In this document: piece by piece, positions 8,860 to 17,890 of the stretch
Position numbering within the stretch: the stretch's first letter is position 1
Layout of the letters: each line of letters opens with the position of its first letter
Program-made: the position numbers and the translations under genes
NCBI RefSeq assembly: GCF_005116715.1
Contig: NZ_SWCI01000002.1
Span: forward strand, 105,120-169,119
Direction: 5' to 3'
DNA: 64,000 nucleotides
DNA from: Ferrimonas sediminicola
Lineage (GTDB): Bacteria; Pseudomonadota; Gammaproteobacteria; Enterobacterales; Shewanellaceae
The notes under the pieces: generated by a model
Seen by the model: the letters and a program-made list of their open reading frames with translations, nothing else
Told to the model about the DNA's origin: nothing
The model's database searches: none

Positions 8860-9920
8860 CAGTAGATGTAGTGCAGCAGGCTGATGACGGCGATCTCCAG
8901 CCTGGCCAGGGTATGCCACCAGGGGGTGTCGGCGGGATAGAGCACCACTGACGCGCGCGAACCAATAAACAGCTGCTGTGGCAGGCGACCATCTGGGTCC
9001 AGATTGACCCTGACCCGCTGGGAGTCACGAACCCAGCGATTGCTCACCTGGATGCTGGACAGGGTGCCGTTGGCGGTCTGTTGTGCCTGGGCGACGCCCA
9101 TGTCACGACTGCCCAGGTTGAGAGGAAACACCTCCCCGGGGAGGGCGTCATAGGCCACCAGTGCCCGGGATTCCCCGTCCACCAGCGCCAGCGCCTTCTC
9201 TCGGAAATCGGCGGTGACCCACAGGGACTTCTCCGGGACGAAAGAGATCAGCGGCTGGTGAGCGTTGGCGTAGCTGCCGACCGCCAGTTGCATATTGGAT
9301 ACCACCCCGGCTTCCGGTGCCCGGATCTGGGTGTAGCTGAGGTTGAGCCTGGCCTGCTCCAGGGCGTTCTTCGCCAGCTCTACCGCAGAGGTGGTGTTTC
9401 CGCTCAGCTGGGCCCGGTAGGTTTGCAACTGCTGGCTGGCCATGTTCCGCTCGGCATTGGCGGCCAGCAGGCTGGCCTGGTTGCTGTCGAGCACCGACTG
9501 GGACACCAGCTGGCCTTCGGCCATCTTGCGGGCCCGCAGGTACTCCTTATTGGCGTGTTCGTAGGCCACCTGGGCTCGGGTAAGCTGCGCCTCGGCGGCC
9601 CGGATCTTGGCCTGAAGCACCTGCTGCTGCTCCCGAGCCTGTCTCAGGGCGATCTCCGCCTGATCCACGGCCAGCCGGAAGCGACGATCATCCAGGGTGA
9701 ACAGCAGATCGCCCCCGCACACCACATCATTGTTGTCGACATGAACGGCGGTGATGGTACCCGACACCTCGGTGGCAAGCTGTACCACCCGGCCCTGGAC
9801 GCGCCCCTCGGTGGTCAGAGGGGAGTAACGATCGGCTATGATGACGTAGGCCGCCACCAGCAGAAACAGGATGACCAGGCGTCGGGTCCAGCGTTTGAAG
9901 ACAACGTCGAGAGAGGGCAT
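8859..9920 (-). CDS. HlyD-family membrane fusion (adaptor) protein
   Basis: A 353-residue EmrA/AaeA-type adaptor. It has an N-terminal membrane anchor at residues 13-28, a first lipoyl half (EVSGTITAVHVDNNDVVCGGDLLFTLDD), a long alpha-helical hairpin with Gln/Ala/Arg repeats (about 80-190), and a second lipoyl half (IRAPEAGVVSN), followed by a beta-barrel (KSLWVTADFREKAL). It bridges the inner membrane pump to an outer membrane channel in the periplasm. The stop overlaps the DUF2955 start by one base, so the two form one export unit. Transcription diverges from the LysR gene across 97 bases. No outer membrane factor is nearby, so a TolC-like channel must be encoded elsewhere. Confidence 0.92.
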   Translation of the reverse strand: MPSLDVVFKRWTRRLVILFLLVAAYVIIADRYSPLTTEGRVQGRVVQLATEVSGTITAVHVDNNDVVCGGDLLFTLDDRRFRLAVDQAEIALRQAREQQQVLQAKIRAAEAQLTRAQVAYEHANKEYLRARKMAEGQLVSQSVLDSNQASLLAANAERNMASQQLQTYRAQLSGNTTSAVELAKNALEQARLNLSYTQIRAPEAGVVSNMQLAVGSYANAHQPLISFVPEKSLWVTADFREKALALVDGESRALVAYDALPGEVFPLNLGSRDMGVAQAQQTANGTLSSIQVSNRWVRDSQRVRVNLDPDGRLPQQLFIGSRASVVLYPADTPWWHTLARLEIAVISLLHYIY

Positions 9921-10017
9921 AGGGATTCCAGCAGATTTAGGGGAGGGGAAGTATAGCCGCTGTTATTGGTGTCAAATAGGCTGCATAATATAACTAATGC
10001 GACCTATAGGTGAGACA

Positions 10018-10893
10018 ATGATGGGCCAGCTTGATGATTTAAATCTGTTTCTGATGACGGTGAGGCACCAGGGGATCAGTGCCGCCGCCAAGGCGGCCGG
10101 CATGCCGCGCTCCCGGGTCAGCAGGCGGCTGCAGGAGCTGGAGACGGCCCTGGGGTGTCAGCTGCTGATCCGGACCACCCGCCATATCGAACTGACCGAG
10201 AATGGCCGGATGCTGTATGAGCAGACCCAGTCGCAGCTGGACACCGCCAACAGGGCGATGGTCCGTCTCAGGGAGCGCAAGATGCAGATGGAGGGGGCGC
10301 TGAGGCTGGCGGTTCCGGCTGCGGTGGCCTCGTCGCCCACCTTCATCGCCATGGTCGAGGCGTATCTGCAGCGCTTTCCCAGGGTGACTCTCGAGGTGTT
10401 CTACCATCAGCGCAGCGTGGATCTGCAGCGGGAGAGGATCGATATCCAGCTGTTGCCCTCCGAGGCAGAGGTGGTCAACCTCGACTATGTACGACAGAGC
10501 CTGCTGCCGTTTCCCTGTTGCTGGGCGGCGGCGCCTAGCTACCTGGCGCAGCATGGCATCCCCAGGGACAAGGGGGAGTTGCCCCGGCATGCCCTGCTGG
10601 CAAGCCGCTACATCGCCGAATCGCTTCAGCAGGATCTGACTTTTCGCTTTCGCTCCGACGATCTGCACATTGTTCAGCAACTTACCTGTCAGGGCTTGGG
10701 GATCGGCCTGTTGCCGAAGGTGTTTGTTCAGCGTGTCCAGGCCCAGGGATTGCTGGAGCCGCTGTTTGAAGGGCGTGACGCCGGACAGGTGGGGTTGAGC
10801 CTAATCTACTCCCCCCGGGCATTCCTGCCGGAGAAGACTCGGCAGATGATCGACCTGATTCGAGACACCTTCAACGGCTTGAACCAGGGATAG
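10018..10893 (+). CDS. LysR-family transcriptional regulator
   Basis: A 291-residue regulator. The N-terminal winged helix reads [22 protein letters not shown]...[10 protein letters not shown] (residues 5-45) and is followed by a linker helix and a periplasmic-binding-like effector domain (about 95-290). ATG 10018 is taken as start because AGGTGAG lies 4-10 bases upstream; an ATG directly after it is equivalent. It is transcribed away from the hlyD/DUF2955 operon, the classic arrangement for a LysR activator sensing the exported compound or its precursor. The 97-base divergent spacer should hold its operator, but I could not single out a T-N11-A site with confidence. Confidence 0.93.
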   Translation: MMGQLDDLNLFLMTVRHQGISAAAKAAGMPRSRVSRRLQELETALGCQLLIRTTRHIELTENGRMLYEQTQSQLDTANRAMVRLRERKMQMEGALRLAVPAAVASSPTFIAMVEAYLQRFPRVTLEVFYHQRSVDLQRERIDIQLLPSEAEVVNLDYVRQSLLPFPCCWAAAPSYLAQHGIPRDKGELPRHALLASRYIAESLQQDLTFRFRSDDLHIVQQLTCQGLGIGLLPKVFVQRVQAQGLLEPLFEGRDAGQVGLSLIYSPRAFLPEKTRQMIDLIRDTFNGLNQG

Positions 10894-11011
10894 CGCCACC
10901 GGGATGTGGGCCACTGTGATCATTGTCTCAAATAGAGTATTTACTCTACTTTTGGGTGGGGGCCTATATTATTCTGATCCCAATGGTTTATTGGTGTATT
11001 GGGGGGCTCCC

Positions 11012-12475
11012 GTGATCAACCCGTTCAAGTTGTGGCACAAGCTGTTCATACCGTCATCCGGCCCGGTCGACGAGGAGGAGAGGCGTAAGATCGACACGAC
11101 ACTGTTCTTTCTCCTCCTGTCATTGCTCACCGGTCTCTACAGCCTTATCAAGTGGCAGGCGCAACTCCACGTCCCCCTGGTCACCAGCTCCTGCCTGCTT
11201 ATTGCCCTGGAACTGGCCGGGGCCGTCAGCCTCAGGGTGACCGCCTCTTACCGGGTGGCGTTAAACCTGGGATTCCTGGGAATGTCGTTGCACTGCCTGA
11301 ACCTGATCTACCAGTCCGGTGGTTTCCTCGCGTCCAGCCAGGGGTTATGGGTACCGGTGTTGATGGTGGCGTACTTCATCTGCGCCGAACTTTTGATGGC
11401 GGTGGCCTGGTCGCTGTGTGCCGGCGGAGCGGCGCTGGCGATGGTACTCCATGCACTCGCGGGCGGGCGCTTTCCGCAGCTGCAGCTGGCGCCGTCGGCG
11501 ATGAAGGTTGAGGCGATCACCGGGGTGGTGGTGCCGCTGCTGGTGATCGGTGTGGCCCAGGGGTTTACCGCCATCCAGAGAAGCCGAGCGCTGAGGCGCG
11601 CCGCCACAGCCCAGCAACAGAGTCAACAGGCGCTGGCGCGGGCCCGGCTCGGCGAGCAGTCCCTGTCTGAGGTGCTGGAGCGGGTCAATCTCAACGCCGA
11701 TGAGCTTGCCCGGGTGAGTGACAGCCTGGAGCAGGAGTCCTCGCTGCTTCAGCAACAGGTGGCGATGCTGGACAGCAACTGCGCCGATCAGTCCACCGCC
11801 GCCATCCAGATCGCCGCCGAATTGCAGAGGCTCTCCCAAGAAACCCAGCGCAGTGACCAGTTTGTGAATGAGCTCAGGGTTCACAGTGACAGCATCAATG
11901 AGGAGGCGCGGCGAAGCTCGGACAGCCTCGACGCGTCCAGCCAGGCCATCGGCCGGATCCTGGATGCCAATGCCCGGATTACCGGGGTAGCCAGCTTGAT
12001 CACCCAGGTGGCCGACCAGACCAACCTGCTGGCCCTCAATGCCGCCATCGAAGCGGCCCGGGCTGGTGAGCAAGGGCGGGGCTTTGCTGTGGTGGCAGAG
12101 CAGGTGCGTGAGCTGTCGGGGCGCAGCAACCAGGCGGCCAAGGAGATTCGAGAGATCCTGGAGCTCAGTCGCAGGGAGGGTGAGCAGGGCCAGGTTGTGA
12201 TGAATGACACCAACGACATCATCAGTGCCATCCTCGGCCAGATTGCCAGCAGTCGCGAGGAGGTGGTGCAGTTAACCGGCATCATCGCCCAGCAGTCCCA
12301 CTCGGTGGAAGAGCTCTCCGCCGCCGGCCAGAGCGTCAGCCACACCGCCACAGAGACCTCGGGCGTGGCGAAAAGGGTGGCGGAGCAGCGCCTCAGGCTG
12401 GCCGACCAGGTCCGGACCGTACAAAGCCTGACTCAGGATCTGAAGGCGGTGCTGGACGCCGGGGCGCCGGGTTAG
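11012..12475 (+). CDS. Methyl-accepting chemotaxis protein, membrane-bound without periplasmic sensor domain
   Basis: A 487-residue protein if it starts at GTG 11012; an in-frame ATG at 10904 would add 36 residues over sequence that looks like a promoter region. About six closely spaced hydrophobic segments (residues 30-195) leave no large periplasmic domain. A coiled coil and the conserved MCP signalling hairpin follow: [20 protein letters not shown], then [25 protein letters not shown]. The tip contacts CheA and CheW. The absence of an external ligand domain suggests it senses membrane state or a signal via the helices. It lies 118 bases after the LysR gene in the same direction, with no shared function evident. 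Confidence 0.9.
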   Translation: MINPFKLWHKLFIPSSGPVDEEERRKIDTTLFFLLLSLLTGLYSLIKWQAQLHVPLVTSSCLLIALELAGAVSLRVTASYRVALNLGFLGMSLHCLNLIYQSGGFLASSQGLWVPVLMVAYFICAELLMAVAWSLCAGGAALAMVLHALAGGRFPQLQLAPSAMKVEAITGVVVPLLVIGVAQGFTAIQRSRALRRAATAQQQSQQALARARLGEQSLSEVLERVNLNADELARVSDSLEQESSLLQQQVAMLDSNCADQSTAAIQIAAELQRLSQETQRSDQFVNELRVHSDSINEEARRSSDSLDASSQAIGRILDANARITGVASLITQVADQTNLLALNAAIEAARAGEQGRGFAVVAEQVRELSGRSNQAAKEIREILELSRREGEQGQVVMNDTNDIISAILGQIASSREEVVQLTGIIAQQSHSVEELSAAGQSVSHTATETSGVAKRVAEQRLRLADQVRTVQSLTQDLKAVLDAGAPG

Positions 12476-12747
12476 CCCGGCTGTCGGGATTGAAGCTGGT
12501 CCAGTGCCGACCGGGTCAGGTAGCCCTCAACCCTGCCGCAGGTCGGGCAGGCGAACAGCTTGAACGGCTCTATGGAGTAGGGCTGACCGCTGACCAGAGT
12601 CAGGGGGTCGATGCTGGTGTCCCCGTAGAGCACCAGCGACGTGTCACAGCTCTGGCACAGGGGCAGCGGACCCGCCGCGTCGGCGTCGGGTTGACGCTTG
12701 GAGCAGCAGTTCCAGCATTGGGAAAAGGTATCATCGTCGATCAGCAC
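12472..12747 (-). CDS. Small zinc-ribbon protein
   Basis: A 91-residue protein with CxxC knuckles: CWNCC near residue 11, CQSC near 31 and CPTC near 67, a pattern suited to one or two zinc sites. It has no membrane segment. It converges on the chemoreceptor gene with a 4-base overlap of stop codons. The family is unknown to me; rubredoxin-like or nucleic-acid-binding ribbons are possible. The start is the ATG with MLIDDDTF; no strong ribosome binding site is visible. Confidence 0.6.
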   Translation of the reverse strand: MLIDDDTFSQCWNCCSKRQPDADAAGPLPLCQSCDTSLVLYGDTSIDPLTLVSGQPYSIEPFKLFACPTCGRVEGYLTRSALDQLQSRQPG

Positions 12748-13020
12748 ATGTCACTGTGGGCACACCCAGGACATGGGCTCCCTCCTTCAGGGGACAAATG
12801 TGTTTGACAGGGATTGGAGTGTAGGAGTGGATTTGGGCTAACTTGTTGTCACAAATCAAAAAAAATACAACAAGCCTTGCCGGGAAGATGAAATGACATT
12901 CACTCGTTAGCGCCTTTTCGCTTCACCGGCGCCGCCGGGGGGGCCTTGTCAGGCTGAAATAGGGCAAATGCCCGGTATCGGCGCTATCCTCTAAGGTCAG
13001 AGGAGCTGAAAGAGCGCAAT

Positions 13021-13899
13021 ATGTACAGTGGCTTGCATCTGGTTTCCCAGAAAGGACTGACCGACAGCGTGATTGGCGGGACCCTTCAGGGGGGCTTGCC
13101 GGTACTGGTGGTTCAAAACCGGTTTGCCCGGGCGGTGATTAGCCTGTTCGGTGCCCAGTTGCTCAGCTTCATTCCCGCCGGGCAGCGGGAGTGGCTGTGG
13201 CTGAGCCAGAAGGCTCACCTGGACCAGACCCGCCCCATCCGTGGCGGCATCCCCATCTGCTGGCCCTGGTTCGGTGCCAGGCCCGGGCCTCAACCGCTTC
13301 CTTCCCACGGCTTTGCCCGTAACCATCTCTGGCAGCTCGACGGCATCAGTGAACAGATCCAGGGCACCATAGTCTCGCTGTTTCTGTCTGATGATCAGGT
13401 TAAGCCGGACTACTGGCCCTATGCCTACGAACTGCAGCTGGATATCCACGTCTCCCACCAATTGGGGCTTACCCTGACCTGCCACAACTGTGATCGTCGT
13501 CCATGGCACTTTGCCGCCGCACTCCACAGCTACTTTAACGTAGGCCAGGTGCAGAGCTGCCAGGTGCACGGACTGGGGGGCCGCTATCGCGACAAGCTGA
13601 GCGGCCAGAGCGTCATCCACCCCGGCGTCCTGCAGGTCAGGCCGCCGCTGGACCGCATCTATCCCAGGGCCGAGCCCCAGGTCGTGCTGGCGACACCGAA
13701 CCGCAGCTTGCTGTTGGACCAGGTTGGCATGGACTCTGTGGTGGTGTGGCATCCGGGGCGCCATGTCCCAGGAGATATGGAGGTCAGCCAGGGAGAGTCG
13801 ATGTTGTGCGTCGAAACCGCGTTGTTGGGCGACCAGGGGGTGCTGCTGGCACCGGGACAGGCACAGCAACTGGCGGTGACCATCAGCCGGCAGAGATAA
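13021..13899 (+). CDS. yeaD: D-hexose-6-phosphate mutarotase (YeaD-like)
   Basis: A 292-residue galactose-mutarotase-fold protein. It has the family motifs RGGIPICWPWFGA (about 76-88), SHGFARNHLW (about 99-108) with the catalytic-region His, and a C-terminal acid segment near SMLCVETA. Proteins of this group interconvert the alpha and beta anomers of hexose 6-phosphates in the cytosol. Length agrees with E. coli YeaD (about 294). An AGAGGAG followed by TGAAAGAGC lies upstream of the ATG. It has no operon partner; the next gene is convergent. Confidence 0.88.
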   Translation: MYSGLHLVSQKGLTDSVIGGTLQGGLPVLVVQNRFARAVISLFGAQLLSFIPAGQREWLWLSQKAHLDQTRPIRGGIPICWPWFGARPGPQPLPSHGFARNHLWQLDGISEQIQGTIVSLFLSDDQVKPDYWPYAYELQLDIHVSHQLGLTLTCHNCDRRPWHFAAALHSYFNVGQVQSCQVHGLGGRYRDKLSGQSVIHPGVLQVRPPLDRIYPRAEPQVVLATPNRSLLLDQVGMDSVVVWHPGRHVPGDMEVSQGESMLCVETALLGDQGVLLAPGQAQQLAVTISRQR

Positions 13900-13922
13900 A
13901 AAAACCGCCCCGGAGGGCGGCG
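13900..13922 (-). terminator. Terminator of the deoxynucleoside kinase gene
   Basis: CCGCCC-CGGA-GGGCGG hairpin. Read on the minus strand it is followed by TTTTTTT, a canonical intrinsic terminator about 75 bases after the kinase stop. It also directly adjoins the mutarotase stop codon, so it may serve both genes. Confidence 0.8.
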
Positions 13923-13995
13923 TTAATCAACGGAAGGTTCGGCGTGGCTTTCCCCTTCAGTTAACTTGAATGTGTTAGAAAAGACACTCTAAACA

Positions 13996-14637
13996 TCAGT
14001 CTTTTTTACCGCAGATCTGCAAAACCTGTTCCGCCAGGCCTTCCGGACAGCCGAAATGGGTCCAGTCCACGGTCAACAGCTGGGTGTTGTACTTCTCGCA
14101 GATGTGAGGCAGGAAGGTGTTGTGGCAATCGGAGATCAGCCGGATGTAGCTAGGTGGGGTGCCGACCTCGGCATCGCGACCGCGCTCCAGCATCCGGTCA
14201 TAGGCCACTGAGGGGTCGGATTGCAGGTACACCACGGCACTGACCTGCGGATAGTCCTTCAGCTTATCCTGAATGTCGTAGTAGTAGTCCAGATCCTTGC
14301 CATCGGGTCGACAGGCTTCCGCCAAGTTTGCCTGACAGAACACCAGATCGGAAAACAGTGAGCGCTCAATGATGTAGTTAAAACCCGGGTCCAGGTCCTG
14401 ACAGGTCTGCGCGCGTTTGTTGGTGATGTAACGCTGGAAGTTGATCCGTTGACTGGGATCATTGGTGAACGCCTTCAGCAGACGCTGAAACTCAGGATCG
14501 GTATCCACCTCCTCAATGATCAGCTTCCATGGCTTGTCATCCAGTGAGGTCAACTGATGGGCCAGCTTTGGCAGCAGGGTGGATTTGCCTACGCCGATGT
14601 TGCCTTCGATGGCGATCAGTTCAAAGTCTTGAGTCAT
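13996..14637 (-). CDS. Deoxynucleoside kinase
   Basis: A 213-residue enzyme of the deoxyadenosine/deoxyguanosine kinase family. The P-loop is GNIGVGKSTLLPKL (about 12-25), the substrate-site ERS motif is IIERSLFSDLVF (about 89-100), and the lid region is RMLERGRDAEVGTP (about 148). It phosphorylates deoxynucleosides with ATP for dNTP salvage. E. coli lacks this family, so it marks a different gammaproteobacterial lineage. Monocistronic. It ends at the hairpin at 13900-13922. Substrate preference among dA, dG and dC is not decidable here. Confidence 0.88.
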   Translation of the reverse strand: MTQDFELIAIEGNIGVGKSTLLPKLAHQLTSLDDKPWKLIIEEVDTDPEFQRLLKAFTNDPSQRINFQRYITNKRAQTCQDLDPGFNYIIERSLFSDLVFCQANLAEACRPDGKDLDYYYDIQDKLKDYPQVSAVVYLQSDPSVAYDRMLERGRDAEVGTPPSYIRLISDCHNTFLPHICEKYNTQLLTVDWTHFGCPEGLAEQVLQICGKKD

Positions 14638-14956
14638 TGTCTCTGTTGTCTGCTGTTGAGGTTAGAATGGGCATGATATCAGAACACAGAGTTTTTAAAA
14701 CGGGAAAATGGCAATTTCAGTACCACTTTCCTTGCTGATAAGGGGGGTGGTGGTCAACATCTGACCAAGGCTAGAAAAAGACCGTGTCAGCGGTCTTCGG
14801 CCGAAGCAAGGATATCAGTTAACTCCATGATATATAGCTACAATTGCTTTAACTGTTCAAATTCCAATCGGGGAGGGGAAGTAATGAGGAGACCAAGCAT
14901 CCGCCTGTCAGGGTAAAGATGAATTCCAAAATGGGGCATTTTGCACCAAGAATATG
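14638..14956. other. Intergenic, no gene seen
   Basis: About 320 bases between the kinase start and the terminator of the cytochrome b-like gene. It has runs of A/T around 14690-14710 that may hold the kinase promoter. No open frame with a ribosome binding site. Confidence 0.4.
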
Positions 14957-14983
14957 ACAAAACCGGAATAAACCCGGCTTTGT
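14957..14983 (-). terminator. Probable terminator after hemG/cytochrome b operon
   Basis: Imperfect hairpin ACAAAACCGG / CCGGCTTTGT with a 7-base loop, ending 14 bases from the cytochrome gene stop. The T tract on the minus strand is short (TTTTGT). Confidence 0.5.
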
Positions 14984-14996
14984 CAGGAGCTCTGGG

Positions 14997-15506
14997 TTAT
15001 CGGATCAGTTCCAGGAAGTGGCTGAAGGAGGCGACGGCATGCAGGATCAGGTACCAGATCAGCCCTTCGCTGAGCAGAATGTGCCAGCTGCGCCAGGTCA
15101 TCGCCATACCGGTTCCCTGGGTTGCCAGCCAGGCAAGGCCGGTCAGGCCGATGGCGGCCATCAGTAGCAGGCCAATCCCCTCGATAAAGGTCAGCAGGCC
15201 CGGGGAGCCGGCTGCGGGCAGTTGCCGGCTTCCGAGTTTCTTGAGATCTTTGATGATGGGCGCCAACTGGCCGGTGCACCAACCGAAGTAGAGCCGCCAC
15301 TGGCCGTGGCGACAGCATTTAACCAGGAACAGCAGGCTCATCAGCGCGGTGATGGCACCCAGAATAATGTGGTTGTAGTCCCATGCTCCGGCATTGGGGT
15401 GGATTCGGCTGGCTAGATGCACCTGGCCAGAGGTGGAGAGCAGCCAGATTGCCAGCAGTGCCAGCAGTACGTGCAGCTTCTCCATTAGTTGCGACAGCAG
15501 GCCCAA
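14997..15506 (-). CDS. Cytochrome b561-like membrane protein
   Basis: A 169-residue protein with four membrane helices (about 8-27, 45-65, 107-128, 140-163). His residues lie in or near helices: HNHI-like WDYNHIILG in the second, WHILLSEGLIWYLILHAV in the fourth with two His about 14 apart. This resembles the Ni/Fe-hydrogenase-type cytochrome b fold and suggests a b-type heme carrier in the inner membrane. It follows hemG by 19 bases in the same direction. A link to quinone-coupled protoporphyrinogen oxidation is an inference from position only. Confidence 0.65.
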   Translation of the reverse strand: MGLLSQLMEKLHVLLALLAIWLLSTSGQVHLASRIHPNAGAWDYNHIILGAITALMSLLFLVKCCRHGQWRLYFGWCTGQLAPIIKDLKKLGSRQLPAAGSPGLLTFIEGIGLLLMAAIGLTGLAWLATQGTGMAMTWRSWHILLSEGLIWYLILHAVASFSHFLELIR

Positions 15507-15525
15507 AGCGTGCCCCTCCTTGTTG

Positions 15526-16050
15526 TCAGTAGCTGGCTACTCGGCGAGAGAAGCGTTCTACCTTGTCCCAGTCGGTGTACTCGATGCAGGCGTCCAGGTT
15601 GGTCGGACCCTTGGTGATGTGCATGATAAAGCGGATGATGTGGCGGTCAAAGAAGTTGTAACGCTGGTAATCGACCATACCGCCAAACACTTCCATGAAA
15701 TCGGGCACCCAGGCGATGCGTTTGAGGAAGGCTTGCATGTAGGGGTTGGTTTCCGGGCTGTCCTTACCGGGCTTTCGGGCGACCAGAGACACCGAGAAGA
15801 AGCCGGAGGGCTTCGCCTCCAACTGAGGCTGCTTCTCATTGATGAACTTGAAGACACGATGCGAGTGTTTGCCGTGCTTGATGCTGGCACCGATGAGGAC
15901 CTTGTCGAAAGGGGACAGGTCGATGTCGCCGTCTGCCATGTTGTGCAACGACACGACCTCGCCCCGCTTCTCAAGCTGCGCCTTAATCTTGTTGCAGATC
16001 TTCAGTGTCTGCCCCTTATCGGTGGAATAGGCGATAAGTGTGTTGCTCAT
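15526..16050 (-). CDS. hemG: Menaquinone-dependent protoporphyrinogen IX dehydrogenase (flavodoxin type)
   Basis: A 174-residue flavodoxin-fold protein. The FMN phosphate loop is AYSTDKGQTLKI (about 7-18), VLIGASIKHGKHS (about 51-63) is the second FMN strand, and the HemG-specific insert MVDYQRYNFFDRHIIRFIM (about 124-142) is hydrophobic and basic for membrane contact. It oxidises protoporphyrinogen IX to protoporphyrin IX, passing electrons to quinones, which lets heme be made without oxygen. Length matches E. coli HemG (181). It begins an operon with the cytochrome b-like gene. Confidence 0.93.
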   Translation of the reverse strand: MSNTLIAYSTDKGQTLKICNKIKAQLEKRGEVVSLHNMADGDIDLSPFDKVLIGASIKHGKHSHRVFKFINEKQPQLEAKPSGFFSVSLVARKPGKDSPETNPYMQAFLKRIAWVPDFMEVFGGMVDYQRYNFFDRHIIRFIMHITKGPTNLDACIEYTDWDKVERFSRRVASY

Positions 16051-16420
16051 TTACTCTCCAGCGGTTCATCCCTAGGTCGACAACTCCATGATAGCCAAAG
16101 GCGACGCCGGGATAACTTGAAGGGGATCACCGATTCGGCCGGGGCTTTGCTCATATACCCTCCAACTGCCTTTTTTGTGAACTAAATAGGTAAAGTAACT
16201 GTTACTGAAATGGCAGGTGGCCGCCGTCGGGCGGGATGCCTTGTCCGTGACGACGGAGTAAAACCTTGATAAAGAGTCGTCTGCCAGCGGCTTTACCCTG
16301 AGTGGCGTTCATATTAAAATCATCAAGCCTGACAAAAATGGTGGTATACTTACTTTGATTGTTTCCTATCGGGACAGAGATGCGTAAGCGGACGGGCCCG
16401 TCCTTTCAGAAGCAGATTCA
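16051..16420. other. Upstream region between hemG and hha-like gene
   Basis: 370 bases holding the divergent promoters. A TATACT near 16345 is a candidate -10 for the small plus-strand gene. No open frame is supported. Confidence 0.35.
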
Positions 16421-16618
16421 ATGAGAATTAGACTAGAGCAATTGAACGAAGAGGAGATGGATTATCTCTTCAAACTTCGCAAGGCCAGAACTTTAGATAC
16501 GCTGGAATTAATGACGGAAAAGCTGGAAAGGGAAGCAACCAGCAGTGCTCAAGAAGCCTCTATATGCCGTGCTTTTGATGTGCGCGAAGGTGAGATTGAG
16601 CAGGGTAAGTACGTCTAA
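16421..16618 (+). CDS. Hha/YmoA-family nucleoid-associated modulator
   Basis: A 65-residue acidic-basic protein. Its segment MDYLFKLRKARTLDTLELM aligns by eye with the Hha signature (TDYLMRLRRCQTIDTLERV in E. coli). The end RAFDVREGEIEQGKYV parallels the Hha C-terminal AADHRLAELT block. Hha-like proteins bind H-NS-type silencers and adjust repression of horizontally acquired and environmentally regulated genes. The product is slightly shorter than Hha (72). The gene stands alone, with a strong terminator 90 bases downstream. Assignment is by pattern recall and should be tested by profile search. Confidence 0.72.
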   Translation: MRIRLEQLNEEEMDYLFKLRKARTLDTLELMTEKLEREATSSAQEASICRAFDVREGEIEQGKYV

Positions 16619-16709
16619 AGTTCACCAAGAACTAAATTTAAATAAGATATTCCAAGTTGCGAAACTGAAATAATAGATAACTGATTATTCTATCTTAAAC
16701 CGCTGTCAT

Positions 16710-16742
16710 AAAAGCCCGGCTCAAATTGGCCGGGCTTTTTTC
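16710..16742. terminator. Bidirectional terminator
   Basis: AAAGCCCGGC-TCAAATT-GGCCGGGCTTTTTT, a strong GC stem with A and T runs on both sides. It separates the convergent hha-like and acyltransferase genes. Confidence 0.88.
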
Positions 16743-16743
16743 G

Positions 16744-17769
16744 TCAGGGGACCAGTCGCTTCACAAGAGGAATCTTGGCCAGAAGCATGGTGAGCAGCAG
16801 GGCGCATAACAGGGTCGCCAGGGTGATGACTGGCAGTCCCACCCAGTTGCTGCCGAACCAGCCGTATACGCCTTTGGTCAGGTCTCTGACCGGGATCAGC
16901 AGCAGGGGATGGATCAGGTAGATCCCCAGGCTGTATCGTGCGACAAGGCTGATGCCACGCCTCAGAGGGCCCTGAATGCGGTCGGCATATTTTTGAGCGA
17001 CCACAAACAGCATGGCGGCGATAACAACGGTATTGAGGGATTTGTATCCCATAAAATAGGCGCTGTAGCCTCGTTTCAGTTCGGAGAACCACCAACTTCC
17101 GGTGACATTAATCATCAATGCCAGGCAACCGGCAAGAACCCACCACTTTACTTCGTTGTTATTGTCACGGTTGAACAGGAACCAGCCAAGAATCAGATAT
17201 CCGCTGTAGAGAATTAAATTCTGTCTCAGTGGCGTATCCACATGAAGCCAATGCATCAGGGTGAGTAACATCCATGCGCAGATAATCAACTTGATGCGTT
17301 CCCTGTCCAGCTTGGCCAAAATAGGCCCGAGCAGAGGAATCACAAAATAGAGCGGGATAAAATCGTAAAAAAACCAGAGATGATACCAGGCGGGTTCCCG
17401 AGGTGATCCGGTCAGGGTTTCGGTGAAGAGTTCTTGGGAAAAGCCTGTTTGAGTCCAGCCCGAAGCGATTGAATAAATTAGGGTCCATCCGATGAAGGGG
17501 ACCACAACCTTGAGTAATCGGCGGCTTATGTAGTCCTTAAAGACAAAGGGCCGATTGTCTGACAGCAGCAGGGCACCGGTGATCATCATGAATACCGGTA
17601 CCGCCCAGCGGGACAGGGCGTTGTAACCGGTTGCCGCCATCCATTGATCCATCGGGGCCAGACCCCACAGGTGCCGCCATGGGCCCAGTACGTGGATCAG
17701 GACCACGGCGATGGCCGCAATACAGCGGAGAAAATCGAGATAGAAGATGGAGGGTCGCGTCTGAGACAT
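16744..17769 (-). CDS. Acyltransferase family 3 (OafA/WecH-like) membrane protein
   Basis: A 341-residue protein with about ten membrane helices. It opens with the family signature FYLDFLRCIAAIAVVLIHV (about 8-26), which carries the catalytic-region Arg and His. RWAVPVFMMITGALLL (about 54-69) is the second signature. Such enzymes O-acetylate exopolysaccharide, O-antigen or enterobacterial common antigen at the inner membrane; the short form without an SGNH domain is WecH-like. No polysaccharide genes are nearby, so the acceptor is unknown. It ends at the hairpin at 16710-16742. Confidence 0.88.
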   Translation of the reverse strand: MSQTRPSIFYLDFLRCIAAIAVVLIHVLGPWRHLWGLAPMDQWMAATGYNALSRWAVPVFMMITGALLLSDNRPFVFKDYISRRLLKVVVPFIGWTLIYSIASGWTQTGFSQELFTETLTGSPREPAWYHLWFFYDFIPLYFVIPLLGPILAKLDRERIKLIICAWMLLTLMHWLHVDTPLRQNLILYSGYLILGWFLFNRDNNNEVKWWVLAGCLALMINVTGSWWFSELKRGYSAYFMGYKSLNTVVIAAMLFVVAQKYADRIQGPLRRGISLVARYSLGIYLIHPLLLIPVRDLTKGVYGWFGSNWVGLPVITLATLLCALLLTMLLAKIPLVKRLVP

Positions 17770-17854
17770 TCAGCAGGCTCCTGAAGGGAAACTGTTTCAG
17801 CATACCTCAGTGACAACCGGGAGGACAGGTCCGCCGGGGCAGCGGTTCAGCAAA

Positions 17855-17882
17855 CCTTAGGGGAGGAGCCTCTCCCCTAAGG
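17855..17882 (-). terminator. Terminator after speB
   Basis: CCTTAGGGGAG / CTCCCCTAAGG, an 11-bp perfect stem 9 bases from the agmatinase stop. The T tail is short (TTTG on the minus strand), so efficiency is uncertain. Confidence 0.6.
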
Positions 17883-17890
17883 GGCTGATC

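Noticed and set aside
12842..12875. Inverted repeat CTTGTTGT / ACAACAAG upstream of the mutarotase gene
   Set aside because: A+T-rich 8-bp arms with a long loop; too weak to call a terminator or operator.
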